From positions 42,659 to 106,658 of the forward strand of contig DATFRO010000044.1 of assembly GCA_035263105.1 (NCBI GenBank): a stretch of DNA of 64,000 bases. Direction: 5' to 3'. The position numbers and the translations under genes were made by a program. The stretch comes from DATBVX01 sp035263105. Lineage in GTDB: Bacteria > Pseudomonadota > Gammaproteobacteria > Steroidobacterales > Steroidobacteraceae. This document shows, one piece after another, positions 9,181-17,862 of this stretch. Position 1 is the first letter of the stretch; every line of letters starts with the position of its first letter. Below the pieces are notes generated by a model that worked only from the letters and a program-made list of their open reading frames with translations, had not been told where the DNA came from and made no database searches.

Positions 9181-9924
9181 CTATTTGACAGCAGCGTTGC
9201 TCGCGAGCGCCTGCTCGAGCTCCGCGCGCGGCATCACGCCATCGCTGCGCAGGCCGTTCGCGAAGTAGATCGTCGGCGTCGAGTCGATGTGCAGCTTGTC
9301 GCCGAGCGCGAGCAACTGTCCCGTCGGCTCGCCCTGGCACGCAACGCTTTCCGGCGGCACGCGCTTCAGCATCCAGTCGGACCACGCGGCCGCGCGATCC
9401 TTCGCGCACCAGATCTTCACCGCTTTCTCGCGCGCGCCGTGATGCACGTGCTCCAGCGGATAGAGAAACGTGTAGATCGTGACCCCCGTGACGTCCTTAA
9501 GCTCGCTCTCCAGCTGTTGGCAGTAAGGGCAGTCCGGGTCGGAAAAGACAGCGAGTTTCCGGCTGCCGTCGCCCCTAACCGTCTTGATCGCGAGGTCGAA
9601 CGGCAACGAATCGAAATTGATCTTGTGCAACTCGTTCCAGCGCTGCGTGGTGAGATCCTGGCGCGTGCGCGTATCGACGATCTTGCCGGCGATCAGGAAG
9701 TCGGCCTTGGCGTCGGTGTAGCCGATCTCGCTCTGAGTGACGACTTCATAGAGGCCCGGGAACTGCGGCGACGGCGAGACGCTGTCGATCTGCAGGCCCG
9801 GGAAGCGCTCCTTGAGCGTCGCCGTGATGTGTGCGGCGACGTCAGTCGCAGCACCTTCGCCGATGGCGCCGACCGAGAACAGGATGGATGCAAGGAGAGT
9901 GATGAGCGCGGATGTGGTTTTCAT
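9181..9924 (-). CDS. dsbC: DsbC-type thiol:disulfide interchange protein
   Basis: Periplasmic disulfide isomerase of 247 residues with a signal peptide (MKTTSALITLLASILFSVG). The N-terminal DsbC dimerisation domain includes FPGLQIDSVSPSPQFPGLYEV. The thioredoxin domain has the active-site CPYC (SDPDCPYCQQLE), the cis-Pro segment DSTPTIYF and two further cysteines. Family knowledge: DsbC homodimers repair wrong disulfides and are kept reduced by DsbD, which is not encoded here. The gene stands alone between a terminator-like hairpin and a 141-base gap. No clear Shine-Dalgarno was seen before the ATG. Confidence 0.93.
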   Translation of the reverse strand: MKTTSALITLLASILFSVGAIGEGAATDVAAHITATLKERFPGLQIDSVSPSPQFPGLYEVVTQSEIGYTDAKADFLIAGKIVDTRTRQDLTTQRWNELHKINFDSLPFDLAIKTVRGDGSRKLAVFSDPDCPYCQQLESELKDVTGVTIYTFLYPLEHVHHGAREKAVKIWCAKDRAAAWSDWMLKRVPPESVACQGEPTGQLLALGDKLHIDSTPTIYFANGLRSDGVMPRAELEQALASNAAVK

Positions 9925-10065
9925 TCGCGCAGTGTGACGGCAGCGAATGACACACTCGTTAAAGCTACACGTCGCCGGAGTGTCCGACGCACGTCACACA
10001 GCGCGATGACACACTGATCGTTGTGGAATATTCGGGCGACCTCGATTTGAGGCGCCTCGAGTCCC

Positions 10066-11889
10066 TCAGCCCGTAGCAACCTGCTCGACCGGACGCGCGC
10101 CGGTATGGAACGCGAGGAAGCTTTCAGCCTTCTCGCGCCCCATGTACTTGTTGAGCACGCGCGGATCGGTCTTGAGCAGGTCGACCATGATCAGGCAGTC
10201 GATGGAGTTGTTGAACGCGGGGTCGACGTTGAAGCCGAGGAGCCGCCCGCCGAGCTTGAGGTACTGGCGCAGCAGGATCGGCACGCCCTTGCCGTCGGGC
10301 TCGATGTCACTTACCAGCGCGGACAGCGCTTCGAGGTCGGCGAGTCCCTTGAGCTCGGCGGACAACAGGCGCAGGTCGTGCGGCCGGCGGAACGGCTGGC
10401 GCGCGCGCACCAGCTTCGCCAGCTTGCTCTCGTAGTTGTGATGGCGCAGGAACTCGATCAGCATTTCCTTCGAGAGCGCCGCGTAGTCGTTGCTGATGCT
10501 CACCGCGCCGAACAGCACGCGGTACTGCGGATGCCGCACCAGGTACTCCGCGATTCCCTTCCACAGCAGCATCAGCGCCGCGAAACTCTTCTGGTACTCC
10601 GGCATCACGAACGAGCGTCCGAGCTCCAGCGCCGGCTCCAGCTGCGTGAGCAGTGGATGGCGGTAATCGAACAGCGTCGCCGTGTACAGCCCGCGCTTGC
10701 CGAAGCGCGCACGGATCCGGTCGACCTGGCCGAGTCGATATGCCCCCACGAGCTCACCGTCGCGCTCGACGCTCCACACGAAGAGGTGATCGTAGTAGTC
10801 GTCGAACAGGTCGATGTCGCTCGAGCGCCCGGTGCCCTCGCCTACGGTGCGGAAGGTGAGCTCACGACAGCGTCCCAGCTCCTGCACCAGCCACGGCGCC
10901 TGGCGCGCTTCGGCGTAGTAAACGCGAAATTCGCCGCTCTCGACCAGCAGCTGATCGGGCGGCAGTGCGGCGATTTCTTCGCGGAGTCGCTCGCGCGCAA
11001 TCGGCGCAGTGACGGGTTCACGGTACTCGCGCTCTGCAACCGCTGACGTCGGCTTGGTCTTCGCGGCTCCGAGCATGTACGTCTTGAGTCGCAGCTGCGC
11101 CGCCAGCTCCTCGTCCGTCTTGATGCCTTGCAGGCGCGCGAACGGGATCGGATCGCTGATGCGCACCGGCACCCGCTGGTGGCGCTTGTTGAACAGTTCG
11201 CGCACCAGCAGCAGTGTGCGCAGGCGCGGATGAAGCAGGCCCGCGAGCTGAAACGGCAGGCTGTTGCGTCCAGCGAAGTACACGGGCAACACCGGCGCTT
11301 GCGCAAGCCGGATGAGACGCGCGACCAGCGGGCTCCACGCGGGATCGGAGATCGCGCCGCTGCGCACGTCGAGATGTGCGACTTCCCCCGCGGGATACAT
11401 GAAGAGGAGTCCCCCGCCCTTCACCCAGCGCAACGCCTGTCGCAGGCCGTTCGTGTTGCGCCGTGCGGCCGCGCGCCCACCGAAAGGATCGATCGAGAAG
11501 AAGAGCGGCTTCAGCTCCGGGATGCGGCTCAAGTGAAAGTTGGCGAGGATGCGCACGTCGTCACGCAGGCAGGTCAACAGCCAGATCATGAACAGGCTTT
11601 CCAGGCCACCGAACGGATGATTGGCGACCACGATCGTGGGGCCGTGCGTTGGAATCCGGAATTGCTCCTCCGGCTGCAACTCGAAGTGCACGCCCACTCG
11701 CGCCAGACACGCGCGCGCGAACTCGGCGGGACTGCGAAACTCGGGCAGCGAGCGATATATGCGATCGAACTTGCCGAGCCCGAGCAACTCGCCCAGCAAG
11801 CTCCTCACCATCGGCGCCAGGGGGCCAGCCATCCGCATCGGCAGCAGTTCGCGGCGATCGATACAGGTCTTGCGAAGGACAGCGCTCAT
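10066..11889 (-). CDS. Bifunctional acyltransferase, LPLAT domain plus OlsB-like GNAT domain (OlsF-like)
   Basis: Two-domain acyltransferase of 607 residues. The N-terminal half is a lysophospholipid-acyltransferase-like domain with VVANHPFGGLESL, where the usual acidic residue after His is Glu (H-X5-E), followed by FFSIDPFGGRAA and MYPAGEVAHL. The C-terminal half is an acyl-homoserine-lactone-synthase/GNAT-like domain as in OlsB, with LELGRSFV, LLWKGIAEYL and FGAVSISNDY. Family knowledge: this architecture resembles OlsF, which makes ornithine lipids by N- then O-acylation, a phosphate-free membrane lipid often made under phosphate limitation. phoBR lies 3 kb away, but no Pho box was seen before this gene. 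An N-acyl amino acid synthase of another specificity is an alternative. Confidence 0.75.
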   Translation of the reverse strand: MSAVLRKTCIDRRELLPMRMAGPLAPMVRSLLGELLGLGKFDRIYRSLPEFRSPAEFARACLARVGVHFELQPEEQFRIPTHGPTIVVANHPFGGLESLFMIWLLTCLRDDVRILANFHLSRIPELKPLFFSIDPFGGRAAARRNTNGLRQALRWVKGGGLLFMYPAGEVAHLDVRSGAISDPAWSPLVARLIRLAQAPVLPVYFAGRNSLPFQLAGLLHPRLRTLLLVRELFNKRHQRVPVRISDPIPFARLQGIKTDEELAAQLRLKTYMLGAAKTKPTSAVAEREYREPVTAPIARERLREEIAALPPDQLLVESGEFRVYYAEARQAPWLVQELGRCRELTFRTVGEGTGRSSDIDLFDDYYDHLFVWSVERDGELVGAYRLGQVDRIRARFGKRGLYTATLFDYRHPLLTQLEPALELGRSFVMPEYQKSFAALMLLWKGIAEYLVRHPQYRVLFGAVSISNDYAALSKEMLIEFLRHHNYESKLAKLVRARQPFRRPHDLRLLSAELKGLADLEALSALVSDIEPDGKGVPILLRQYLKLGGRLLGFNVDPAFNNSIDCLIMVDLLKTDPRVLNKYMGREKAESFLAFHTGARPVEQVATG

Positions 11890-12057
11890 GTGGAAACCCG
11901 TGGTTGCGACGGATTGTCAACGGGCGACGCTAGGTTTGCGCCGTGACGCCCGGTTGACGCGTCAATTGCAGGCGTATGACACGCGCGGGAGCTGAGAAGT
12001 GCCGCACACCTCGCTCGCGGCGAGCGGCTGCGCGGTGGCCTGCAGGTCGTGTAGTCG

Positions 12058-13029
12058 CTAGCGGCGCGCTTCGCGCTCGTGCTCTGCGAACCACGCATAG
12101 GTGGATGCGATGCCATCCTTGAGACTCACCTTCGGTATCCATCCGAGCGCCTTCAGGCGCGACACATCGAGGAGCTTGCGCGGCGTGCCGTCCGGCTTCG
12201 AGGCGTCGAAGTCGATCCGACCCTTGAAGCCCACTGCCTCGCGCACCAACTCCGCCAGTTCCGCGATCGAAACATCCTCGCCGGTGCCGATGTTGATCGG
12301 TGCTTCCTCGCGGTAGCGTTCCATCAACAGGATCACGGCAGCCGCGAAGTCATCCACGTGCAGGAACTCGCGTCGCGGCTTGCCCGTGCCCCAGACCACG
12401 ACTTCGCTGGCGTCGGCGCGCTTGGCGTCATGGAAGCGACGGATCAGCGCCGGCAGCACATGCGATTCGGTCTCGCTGAAATTGTCCTGCGGCCCGTAGA
12501 GATTGGTCGGCATCACGGCGATCGCGTCGAGCTGGTACTGGCGGCGGTACGCCTGGCACATCTTGAGTCCCGCGATCTTCGCGATCGCATACCACTCGTT
12601 GGTGGGCTCGAGCGCGCCCGTGAGCAGGTATTCCTCTTTCATCGGCTGCTCGGCGAGGCGCGGGTAGATGCAGCTCGATCCGAGGAACACCAGCTTGCCC
12701 ACGCCGAAGCGCTGCGCGGCGTCGATGACATGGGTCTGGATCTGCAGGTTGTCGCGGATGAATTCCGCCGGACGGCTGTCGTTCGCATGGATTCCGCCGA
12801 CGCGCGCCGCGGCGAGAATGACCACTTCGGGCCGCGTCGCGTCGAAGAAGCGATCCACCGCGCGCTGGTTGCGCAGGTCGAGCTGTCGGCTGGTCTGCGT
12901 GACCAGGTTGTCGAAGCCGAGCGTGCGCAGCTGGCGCAGGATCGCCGAGCCGGCCAGGCCCCGATGGCCCGCGACATAGATCAGGGAGGATTTGTTCACG
13001 GGTGCAGATGATAGCCCCGGCCGCAGCAT
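12058..13029 (-). CDS. fcl: GDP-L-fucose synthase
   Basis: Short-chain dehydrogenase (SDR) of about 315-323 residues that converts GDP-4-keto-6-deoxymannose to GDP-L-fucose. The nucleotide-binding loop is VAGHRGLAGSAI, the catalytic serine region FLGSSCIYPRLAEQPM, the Tyr-Lys pair YAIAK, and the nucleotide-sugar region TNLYGPQDNF is typical of Fcl/WcaG. Two starts are possible: the ATG at 13029, 3 bases after the glycosyltransferase stop, and a GTG at 12999 (VNKSSLIYVAGH) that better matches family N-termini. Neither has an ideal Shine-Dalgarno. It is the last gene of a run with a GT4 glycosyltransferase and an LpxH-like gene. The partner gmd (GDP-mannose dehydratase) is not in the window. 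Confidence 0.9.
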   Translation of the reverse strand: MLRPGLSSAPVNKSSLIYVAGHRGLAGSAILRQLRTLGFDNLVTQTSRQLDLRNQRAVDRFFDATRPEVVILAAARVGGIHANDSRPAEFIRDNLQIQTHVIDAAQRFGVGKLVFLGSSCIYPRLAEQPMKEEYLLTGALEPTNEWYAIAKIAGLKMCQAYRRQYQLDAIAVMPTNLYGPQDNFSETESHVLPALIRRFHDAKRADASEVVVWGTGKPRREFLHVDDFAAAVILLMERYREEAPINIGTGEDVSIAELAELVREAVGFKGRIDFDASKPDGTPRKLLDVSRLKALGWIPKVSLKDGIASTYAWFAEHEREARR

Positions 13030-13032
13030 TCC

Positions 13033-14070
13033 TCATTCGGCCGCGGCAGGCACGGCCTGCCCCGCAGCGGCCGCAGCGCGTGGCGCCAGGTTGGCGAGGA
13101 ACTGCTGTGTGGCGTGCTCCCACGTGAAGCTCTGGCCGTAACGGCGACAGGCTTCGCGGTCGACGGTAAGCGCGCCTTCGATCGCGACGCGCAGATCTTC
13201 GTTGAGGCAGCCGCTGACATTGCGTTTCACCACATCGATCGGGCCAACGACGGGAAACGCAGCAACCGGCGTGCCACATGCCATGGCTTCGATCAGCACG
13301 ATGCCGAACGTGTCGGTGCGGCTCGGAAAAACGAACGCGTCAGCCGCCGACAGGTGGCGCGCCAGCTCGTCGCCGTACTTGTATCCGGTAAAAATTACAG
13401 CGGGGTAGCGCGCTTTGAGCGTCTCGAGCGCCGGCCCGCCGCCGACGACATACTTGGTGCCGGGCACGTCGAGGCCGAGAAACGCTTCGAGATTCTTCTC
13501 CACCGCCACGCGCCCGGCGTAGAGCAGGATCGGCCTGGGGCTCGGCAGCGCGTCGCGCGCGAGCGGGCGAAACACCGCTGTGTCGACGCCGCGCGTCCAC
13601 AGCACGACATTGCGAAAGCCGCGCGCCTGCAGCAGGCGGCGCATGTACTCGGTCGACACCATCATGCGCGCCGCCCGGCCGTGAAAGCGTCGCAGGAATG
13701 CGTACGTCCAGCGCTCGGGAATCGGGAAGCGGGCGCGGATGTATTGCGGAAACTGCGTGTGATACGAAGTGGTGAAGGGCTGCCCGCTGCGCAGGCACCA
13801 TGCGCGCCCCGCCTGCCCGAGCGGTCCCTCGGTCGCGATGTGCACGGCATCCGGCGCGAAGCTCTCCAGTTCACGCGCCACACGCCGTCCGGCGAACAAC
13901 GCGAGACGGATCTCGGGATACGTCGGACAACCCACCGTGCGAAAGCCCTCGGGCGTGATCGCGAGGGTTTCATGCCCGAGACGGCGCAGGCCCGCGAGCG
14001 TGCAGGTCAGCGTGGTGACGACCCCGTTTGTCTGGGGACGCCACGCGTCAGTGATCAGCGCAATCTTCAT
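13033..14070 (-). CDS. GT4-family glycosyltransferase
   Basis: GT-B fold glycosyltransferase of 345 residues, resembling alpha-mannosyltransferases. N-terminal domain: MKIALITDAWRPQTNGVV, with a donor-side loop TEGPLGQAGRAW and SYHTQFPQYI. C-terminal domain: LLYAGRVAVEKNLEAFL and the EX7E region FPSRTDTFGIVLIEAMACGTPVAAF. It lies 49 bases after the LpxH-like gene and 3 bases before fcl. Pairing of a metallophosphoesterase with this type of GT4 is common in proteobacteria and suggests modification of a membrane glycolipid. The acceptor and donor are unknown. Confidence 0.88.
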   Translation of the reverse strand: MKIALITDAWRPQTNGVVTTLTCTLAGLRRLGHETLAITPEGFRTVGCPTYPEIRLALFAGRRVARELESFAPDAVHIATEGPLGQAGRAWCLRSGQPFTTSYHTQFPQYIRARFPIPERWTYAFLRRFHGRAARMMVSTEYMRRLLQARGFRNVVLWTRGVDTAVFRPLARDALPSPRPILLYAGRVAVEKNLEAFLGLDVPGTKYVVGGGPALETLKARYPAVIFTGYKYGDELARHLSAADAFVFPSRTDTFGIVLIEAMACGTPVAAFPVVGPIDVVKRNVSGCLNEDLRVAIEGALTVDREACRRYGQSFTWEHATQQFLANLAPRAAAAAGQAVPAAAE

Positions 14071-14119
14071 CAGTGCGAATCGACTCCACTTGCGCGGCGC
14101 AAATGGACCGCGGTTGAGC

Positions 14120-14905
14120 TCAGGCGGCGCGCTCCAGCAGCGCCGCGAGGCGCGCGCGCTGCTCGACCCAGTTCCAGAGCGAGAGGCGGCCGTTCAGATC
14201 TTCGACCAGGGCGGTGCAGCTTTCGATCCAGTCGCCGTCGTTGCAGTAGAGGACGCCGTTGATCTTGGTCAGGGCCGGTCGATGGATGTGGCCGCAGACG
14301 ACGCCGTCGACACCTCGCCGGTATGCGGCATACGCGACCGCCTCCTCGAAGTTGGCGATGTACTGGACCGCGTTACGGCTCATCTGCTTGAGGTAGGAGA
14401 CGAGTGACCAGTGCGGAAAGCCGAGCGCGCGGCGCACGCCATTCACGTAACGATTCAGCCACACCAGCAGGTCGTATACCCACGTGCCGAGTTGTGCGAG
14501 CCAGCGGCTGCACTTCACCACGCCATCGAACTCATCACCGTGCAGCACCAGGAACCGCCGCGCGTCCGCGGTCTCATGCACGTACTCGCGATGGATCTCG
14601 AGGTTGCCGAACACCGACCCGACCAGCTCGCGAAAGACCTCGTCGTGATTGCCAGGCACGAAGATCACGCGCGTGCCGTGCTTGGCTTTGCCGAGCAACG
14701 CACGCACCACGTCGTTGTGGGCCTGCGGCCAGAACACGTTGCGCCTGAGGCTCCACACGTCGACCACGTCGCCGACCAGGTAGAGCGTGTCGACGTGGAC
14801 CGACTTGAGGAACTCGAGGAGCAGGTCTGCGCGGCAGCCGCGGGTCCCCAGGTGAATGTCGGAAATGAAGGCCGTTCTGAGTCTCAGGCTGGGCGTGTGG
14901 CTCAT
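14120..14905 (-). CDS. LpxH-like calcineurin-type metallophosphoesterase
   Basis: Metallophosphoesterase of 261 residues in the UDP-2,3-diacylglucosamine diphosphatase family. Metal-binding motifs appear in order: FISDIHLGT, LVGDVVDVW, PGNHDE, LVLHGDEFD and VCGHIHRP. The long helical insertion between the fourth and fifth motifs (LVWLNRYVNGVRRALGF and neighbours) is as in LpxH-type proteins. True LpxH makes lipid X in lipid A synthesis. Because this copy heads a unit with a GT4 and fcl it may be a paralogue acting on another glycolipid; the sequence alone does not decide. GGGAG lies 4 bases before the ATG. Confidence 0.85.
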   Translation of the reverse strand: MSHTPSLRLRTAFISDIHLGTRGCRADLLLEFLKSVHVDTLYLVGDVVDVWSLRRNVFWPQAHNDVVRALLGKAKHGTRVIFVPGNHDEVFRELVGSVFGNLEIHREYVHETADARRFLVLHGDEFDGVVKCSRWLAQLGTWVYDLLVWLNRYVNGVRRALGFPHWSLVSYLKQMSRNAVQYIANFEEAVAYAAYRRGVDGVVCGHIHRPALTKINGVLYCNDGDWIESCTALVEDLNGRLSLWNWVEQRARLAALLERAA

Positions 14906-15067
14906 GCGGCTCCCTATTAATAAGAGAGGACGCTGCCAAGGCTGCCGGCGGGCCGTTACACGCCGTTGAAGTTTAGGCTACGAATTCTTTACAAGGCGGG
15001 CAGTTACGTGGACTAGCTCACACCGGGCCGCAGAAGGGGGTTCCAACCCCTCTTAAGTCAAAGGCCC

Positions 15068-16390
15068 TCAACCTTCGGCGGCCATCCGAGCGGGCGTCTG
15101 GAGTGAATCGATAACCCGGCGACGTGGGAAGTGGCAGGTGAAGCGGCTCCCGCGGCCCTCCTCGCTCTCGATGTCGAGCCGCGCGCCGTGACGCTGTAAC
15201 ACGTGCTTCACGATCGCGAGGCCGAGGCCCGAGCCCCCGCGCTGGCGCGCGCGGCCCGGATCGACGCGATAGAACCGCTCGGTGAGGCGCGGGATGTGCT
15301 CGGCCGGGATGCCGATGCCGGTGTCGCGCACCGAGAAATGTCCGCCGCTGCTGTCGGTCCACCAGCGGACTTCGATCGTCCCTTCGGGCGGCGTGTACTT
15401 CACCGCATTCGCGACGAGGTTGGAGAAGGCCGAATGGATTTCCGCCTCCTCGCCCGCGAGCTTGGCGTTGCTGTCGAGTTTCAGGATGAACTCGCGCGGA
15501 CGACGGGTTTGCGCCAGCACTTCCTTGCGCAGGAGCGACAGCATGCCCGACACATCGACGGGCTCCTCACCCGCTTCCTTGTCCGCGGATTCGAGCTTGG
15601 AGAGCTCGAGCAGGTCGTTGACGATCGCGCCCATGCGATCGGCCTGGCGGCGCATTTCGCCGATCGGGCCGAGCCAGGACGAATCGATCGCCGTGTCCTC
15701 GGCGAGTGAGTCGAGATATCCCGTGATGACGGTCAGCGGCGAGCGCAGCTCGTGCGAGGCGTTCGCGACGAAATCCTTGCGCATCGATTCGAGCTTCGCC
15801 TGGCGCGTGACGTCGCGCACCAGCATCAGGTGCTGCCCGCCGCCGTAGGGAATCACCTGCAGCGCGAGCGAGAGCTCGCCGCCCACCGGCCAGTTGATGA
15901 TCACCGGATTGGAGAAATCACCGAGCTCCAAATAGGCGACGAAGTCCGGCGCGCGGATCAGGTTGTCGACGCGCAGTCCGTGGTCCGCCTTGCGCTGCAG
16001 CCCGAGGAGCCGCGCCGCCGTGCGATTGAACCATTGGATCTCGCGGTTGGCGTTGAGCACGATGACGCCGTCGGGCATGGCAGCGGTCGAGCGGCGCAGC
16101 TCGCGAAACAGCTGGATCAGGCGCTGCTTGTGAAAGCGCTTGCGCCGGTGCAGTCGCACCACCTGCCCCACCACGTCGGCCCACGCGCCGCTCACATCGG
16201 GAGGATCGAGATAGCTGCGATTGCGCAGCCAGCGGTGCAACCGGTACAGGTTGACGAGCTGCATCGACAGGTACACCGCGAGCACCGCGACGAACCAGAT
16301 CAGCATCTGCCCGAAGACCAGGCCGCCCGTCACTGCCACCGCGAGCAAGGCGAGGAGCCGTGCGAGAGCGAAGGACCAGCCGGAAGTCAC
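15068..16390 (-). CDS. phoR: PhoR phosphate-regulon sensor histidine kinase
   Basis: Inner-membrane histidine kinase of 440 residues that phosphorylates PhoB when phosphate is scarce. Two N-terminal membrane segments (about residues 8-45) with no large periplasmic sensor match PhoR. A PAS domain follows (MPDGVIVLNANREIQWFNRTA, about 100-195), then the H-box FVANASHELRSPLTV (His213), an N-box (FSNLVANAVKYTPPEG) and G-boxes (VRDTGIGIP, GGSGLGLAIV). It begins 12 bases after phoB and is certainly co-transcribed. The normal sensing partners PstSCAB and PhoU are not in the window. Confidence 0.95.
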   Translation of the reverse strand: MTSGWSFALARLLALLAVAVTGGLVFGQMLIWFVAVLAVYLSMQLVNLYRLHRWLRNRSYLDPPDVSGAWADVVGQVVRLHRRKRFHKQRLIQLFRELRRSTAAMPDGVIVLNANREIQWFNRTAARLLGLQRKADHGLRVDNLIRAPDFVAYLELGDFSNPVIINWPVGGELSLALQVIPYGGGQHLMLVRDVTRQAKLESMRKDFVANASHELRSPLTVITGYLDSLAEDTAIDSSWLGPIGEMRRQADRMGAIVNDLLELSKLESADKEAGEEPVDVSGMLSLLRKEVLAQTRRPREFILKLDSNAKLAGEEAEIHSAFSNLVANAVKYTPPEGTIEVRWWTDSSGGHFSVRDTGIGIPAEHIPRLTERFYRVDPGRARQRGGSGLGLAIVKHVLQRHGARLDIESEEGRGSRFTCHFPRRRVIDSLQTPARMAAEG

Positions 16391-16402
16391 GCTGAAGACC
16401 CG

Positions 16403-17098
16403 TCAGGATTCGCGCACCGAGAACCGATAGCCCGCGCCGCGAACCGTCTGGATGAACCGGTCGTAATTGAAGACCTCGAGCGCCTTGCGGAGGCGGCGGA
16501 TGTGCACATCGACGGTGCGCTCTTCGACGTAGACGTTACCGCCCCATACCCGGTCCAGCAACTGGTTGCGGCTGTACACCCGCTCCGGATGCATCATGAA
16601 GAAGCTCAGCAGGCGGTATTCGGTCGGCCCGAGCGAGACGGTCTGATCACCCACCGTCACGCGGTGACTGGCCCCGTCGAGCACCAGACCCTCGATGGCG
16701 ATGACCTCCTCGGTGCCCGCCGGCGCGGTGCGCCGCAGGACGGCGTTGATGCGAGCCAGGAGCTCGCGCGGCGAAAAGGGCTTGGTGACGTAGTCGTCGG
16801 CGCCGCCTTCCAGCCCGGAGACCTTGTCCTGCTCCTCGGCCCGCGCGGTCAGCATGATCACCGGCACCTCGCGGGTGTCCTTGTCCCGCTTCAGCGCGCG
16901 GGTCAGCTCCAGCCCGCTCATGTCGGGGAGCATCCAGTCGACCAGGAGCAGGTCAGGACGGCGGTCGGCGAGCCGCGCACGTGCAGCGCGGCAATCCTCG
17001 GCTTCCAGCACGTCGAACCCGGCGCGACGCAGGCCGAAGGCGATCATTTCGCGTATCGGCTTTTCATCCTCGACGATCAGTATCTGCTTGGCGGGCAT
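16403..17098 (-). CDS. phoB: PhoB phosphate-regulon response regulator
   Basis: OmpR-type transcription factor of 231 residues. The receiver domain has the acidic pair EDE (residues 10-12), phospho-acceptor Asp54 in LLVDWMLPD and a Lys in YVTKPFSPREL. The winged-helix DNA-binding domain contains LGPTEYRLLSFFM and RTVDVHIRRLRKAL. The ATG at 17098 (MPAKQILIVED) is chosen because it gives the normal PhoB N-terminus and has GGA 6 bases upstream; the frame is open further up but without homologous sequence. It is preceded by a Pho-box promoter, so it should activate itself. Confidence 0.96.
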   Translation of the reverse strand: MPAKQILIVEDEKPIREMIAFGLRRAGFDVLEAEDCRAARARLADRRPDLLLVDWMLPDMSGLELTRALKRDKDTREVPVIMLTARAEEQDKVSGLEGGADDYVTKPFSPRELLARINAVLRRTAPAGTEEVIAIEGLVLDGASHRVTVGDQTVSLGPTEYRLLSFFMMHPERVYSRNQLLDRVWGGNVYVEERTVDVHIRRLRKALEVFNYDRFIQTVRGAGYRFSVRES

Positions 17099-17126
17099 GC
17101 AATTCCGGCGGCTTGAAGACGCGCGT

Positions 17127-17160
17127 ATTACAGGCGAGAAATATGACAGTTCCATGACTT
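17127..17160 (-). promoter_or_regulatory. Pho box and -10 element upstream of phoB
   Basis: On the minus strand AAGTCAT-GGAA-CTGTCAT (17160 to 17143) is a 7-4-7 direct repeat close to the PhoB consensus CTGTCAT-n4-CTGTCAC. Exactly 10 bases later is TGTAAT (17132 to 17127), the spacing seen in PhoB-activated promoters, where the box replaces the -35. The phoB ATG follows 28 bases later. Confidence 0.75.
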
Positions 17161-17172
17161 CCGCGCCGGAGT

Positions 17173-17862
17173 TTATGTCTTTTGTGACAAGTTGTGAGTG
17201 ACCCGGTCCCTGAGATACACCGGGAGCGCCTCTTCCGGCGCCACCGCCCCACCCTGGTGCCAATCGCGCACGGCGAGGCGCACGATTTCCTCGGCGCGTG
17301 GCAGAAAACTGTCATGTACGGCTGCCGGGCGATCAGCGGGGTCGTTCAGGCGGGCTTTGAGCTGAGGATAAGCAGCCCAGCCCCGGCCGACGGCCGTCCA
17401 TCGCCCGTTCGCACTGACTCTTACTTCTTCCGGTCCGCTGAGGCGCTCGGGTGTGGAAGCCTTGACCAGCCCGTCCGCGTCGACACCGAACTCGGCCCAA
17501 TAGACCTCCCCCATGCGCGCATCGCTGCAAGCCAGGACCGTGCCCGCCTCGCGAGCCCCACGCTGCGCGAGTGCGGCCAGGTCCGAGACCGGCACGATCT
17601 TCAGGCCCGCTCCGAATGCCAGTCCCTGCGCAACGCTGATCGCGATGCGTACGCCCGTGAACGCCCCTGGGCCGCGTCCGACCGCGAGACCATCGAGGTC
17701 GCGCAGCCCGAGCGCACCCTCTCTCAGCACTGCATCCACCATCGGCAGGATGAGCTCGGCATGGCCGCGTCCCGGCTCTTCGTAACGCGTGAGGAGCGTC
17801 TCGCCGGTCAACAATGCAACCGAACACGCCTCCATCGCGGTATCGAGTGCCAGCAGCTTCAT
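17173..17862 (-). CDS. tsaB: TsaB, tRNA t6A37 threonylcarbamoyladenosine biosynthesis protein
   Basis: Cytosolic ASKHA-fold partner of TsaD and TsaE in making the t6A37 modification of ANN-decoding tRNAs. The 229 residues start MKLLALDTAMEACSVALL; the region HAELILPMVDAVL and the glycine-rich AVGRGPGAFTGVRIA are diagnostic for TsaB/YeaZ. The length is normal. Its ATG overlaps the yoaA stop by four bases (ATGA), the same yoaA-tsaB arrangement known from enteric bacteria, and its end carries the region just upstream of the phoB promoter. Confidence 0.95.
   Translation of the reverse strand: MKLLALDTAMEACSVALLTGETLLTRYEEPGRGHAELILPMVDAVLREGALGLRDLDGLAVGRGPGAFTGVRIAISVAQGLAFGAGLKIVPVSDLAALAQRGAREAGTVLACSDARMGEVYWAEFGVDADGLVKASTPERLSGPEEVRVSANGRWTAVGRGWAAYPQLKARLNDPADRPAAVHDSFLPRAEEIVRLAVRDWHQGGAVAPEEALPVYLRDRVTHNLSQKT

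Noticed and set aside
15037..15050. GGGGT-TCCA-ACCCC hairpin after phoR
   Set aside because: Short stem with a 4-base loop and no T-run on the minus strand; not convincing as a terminator.
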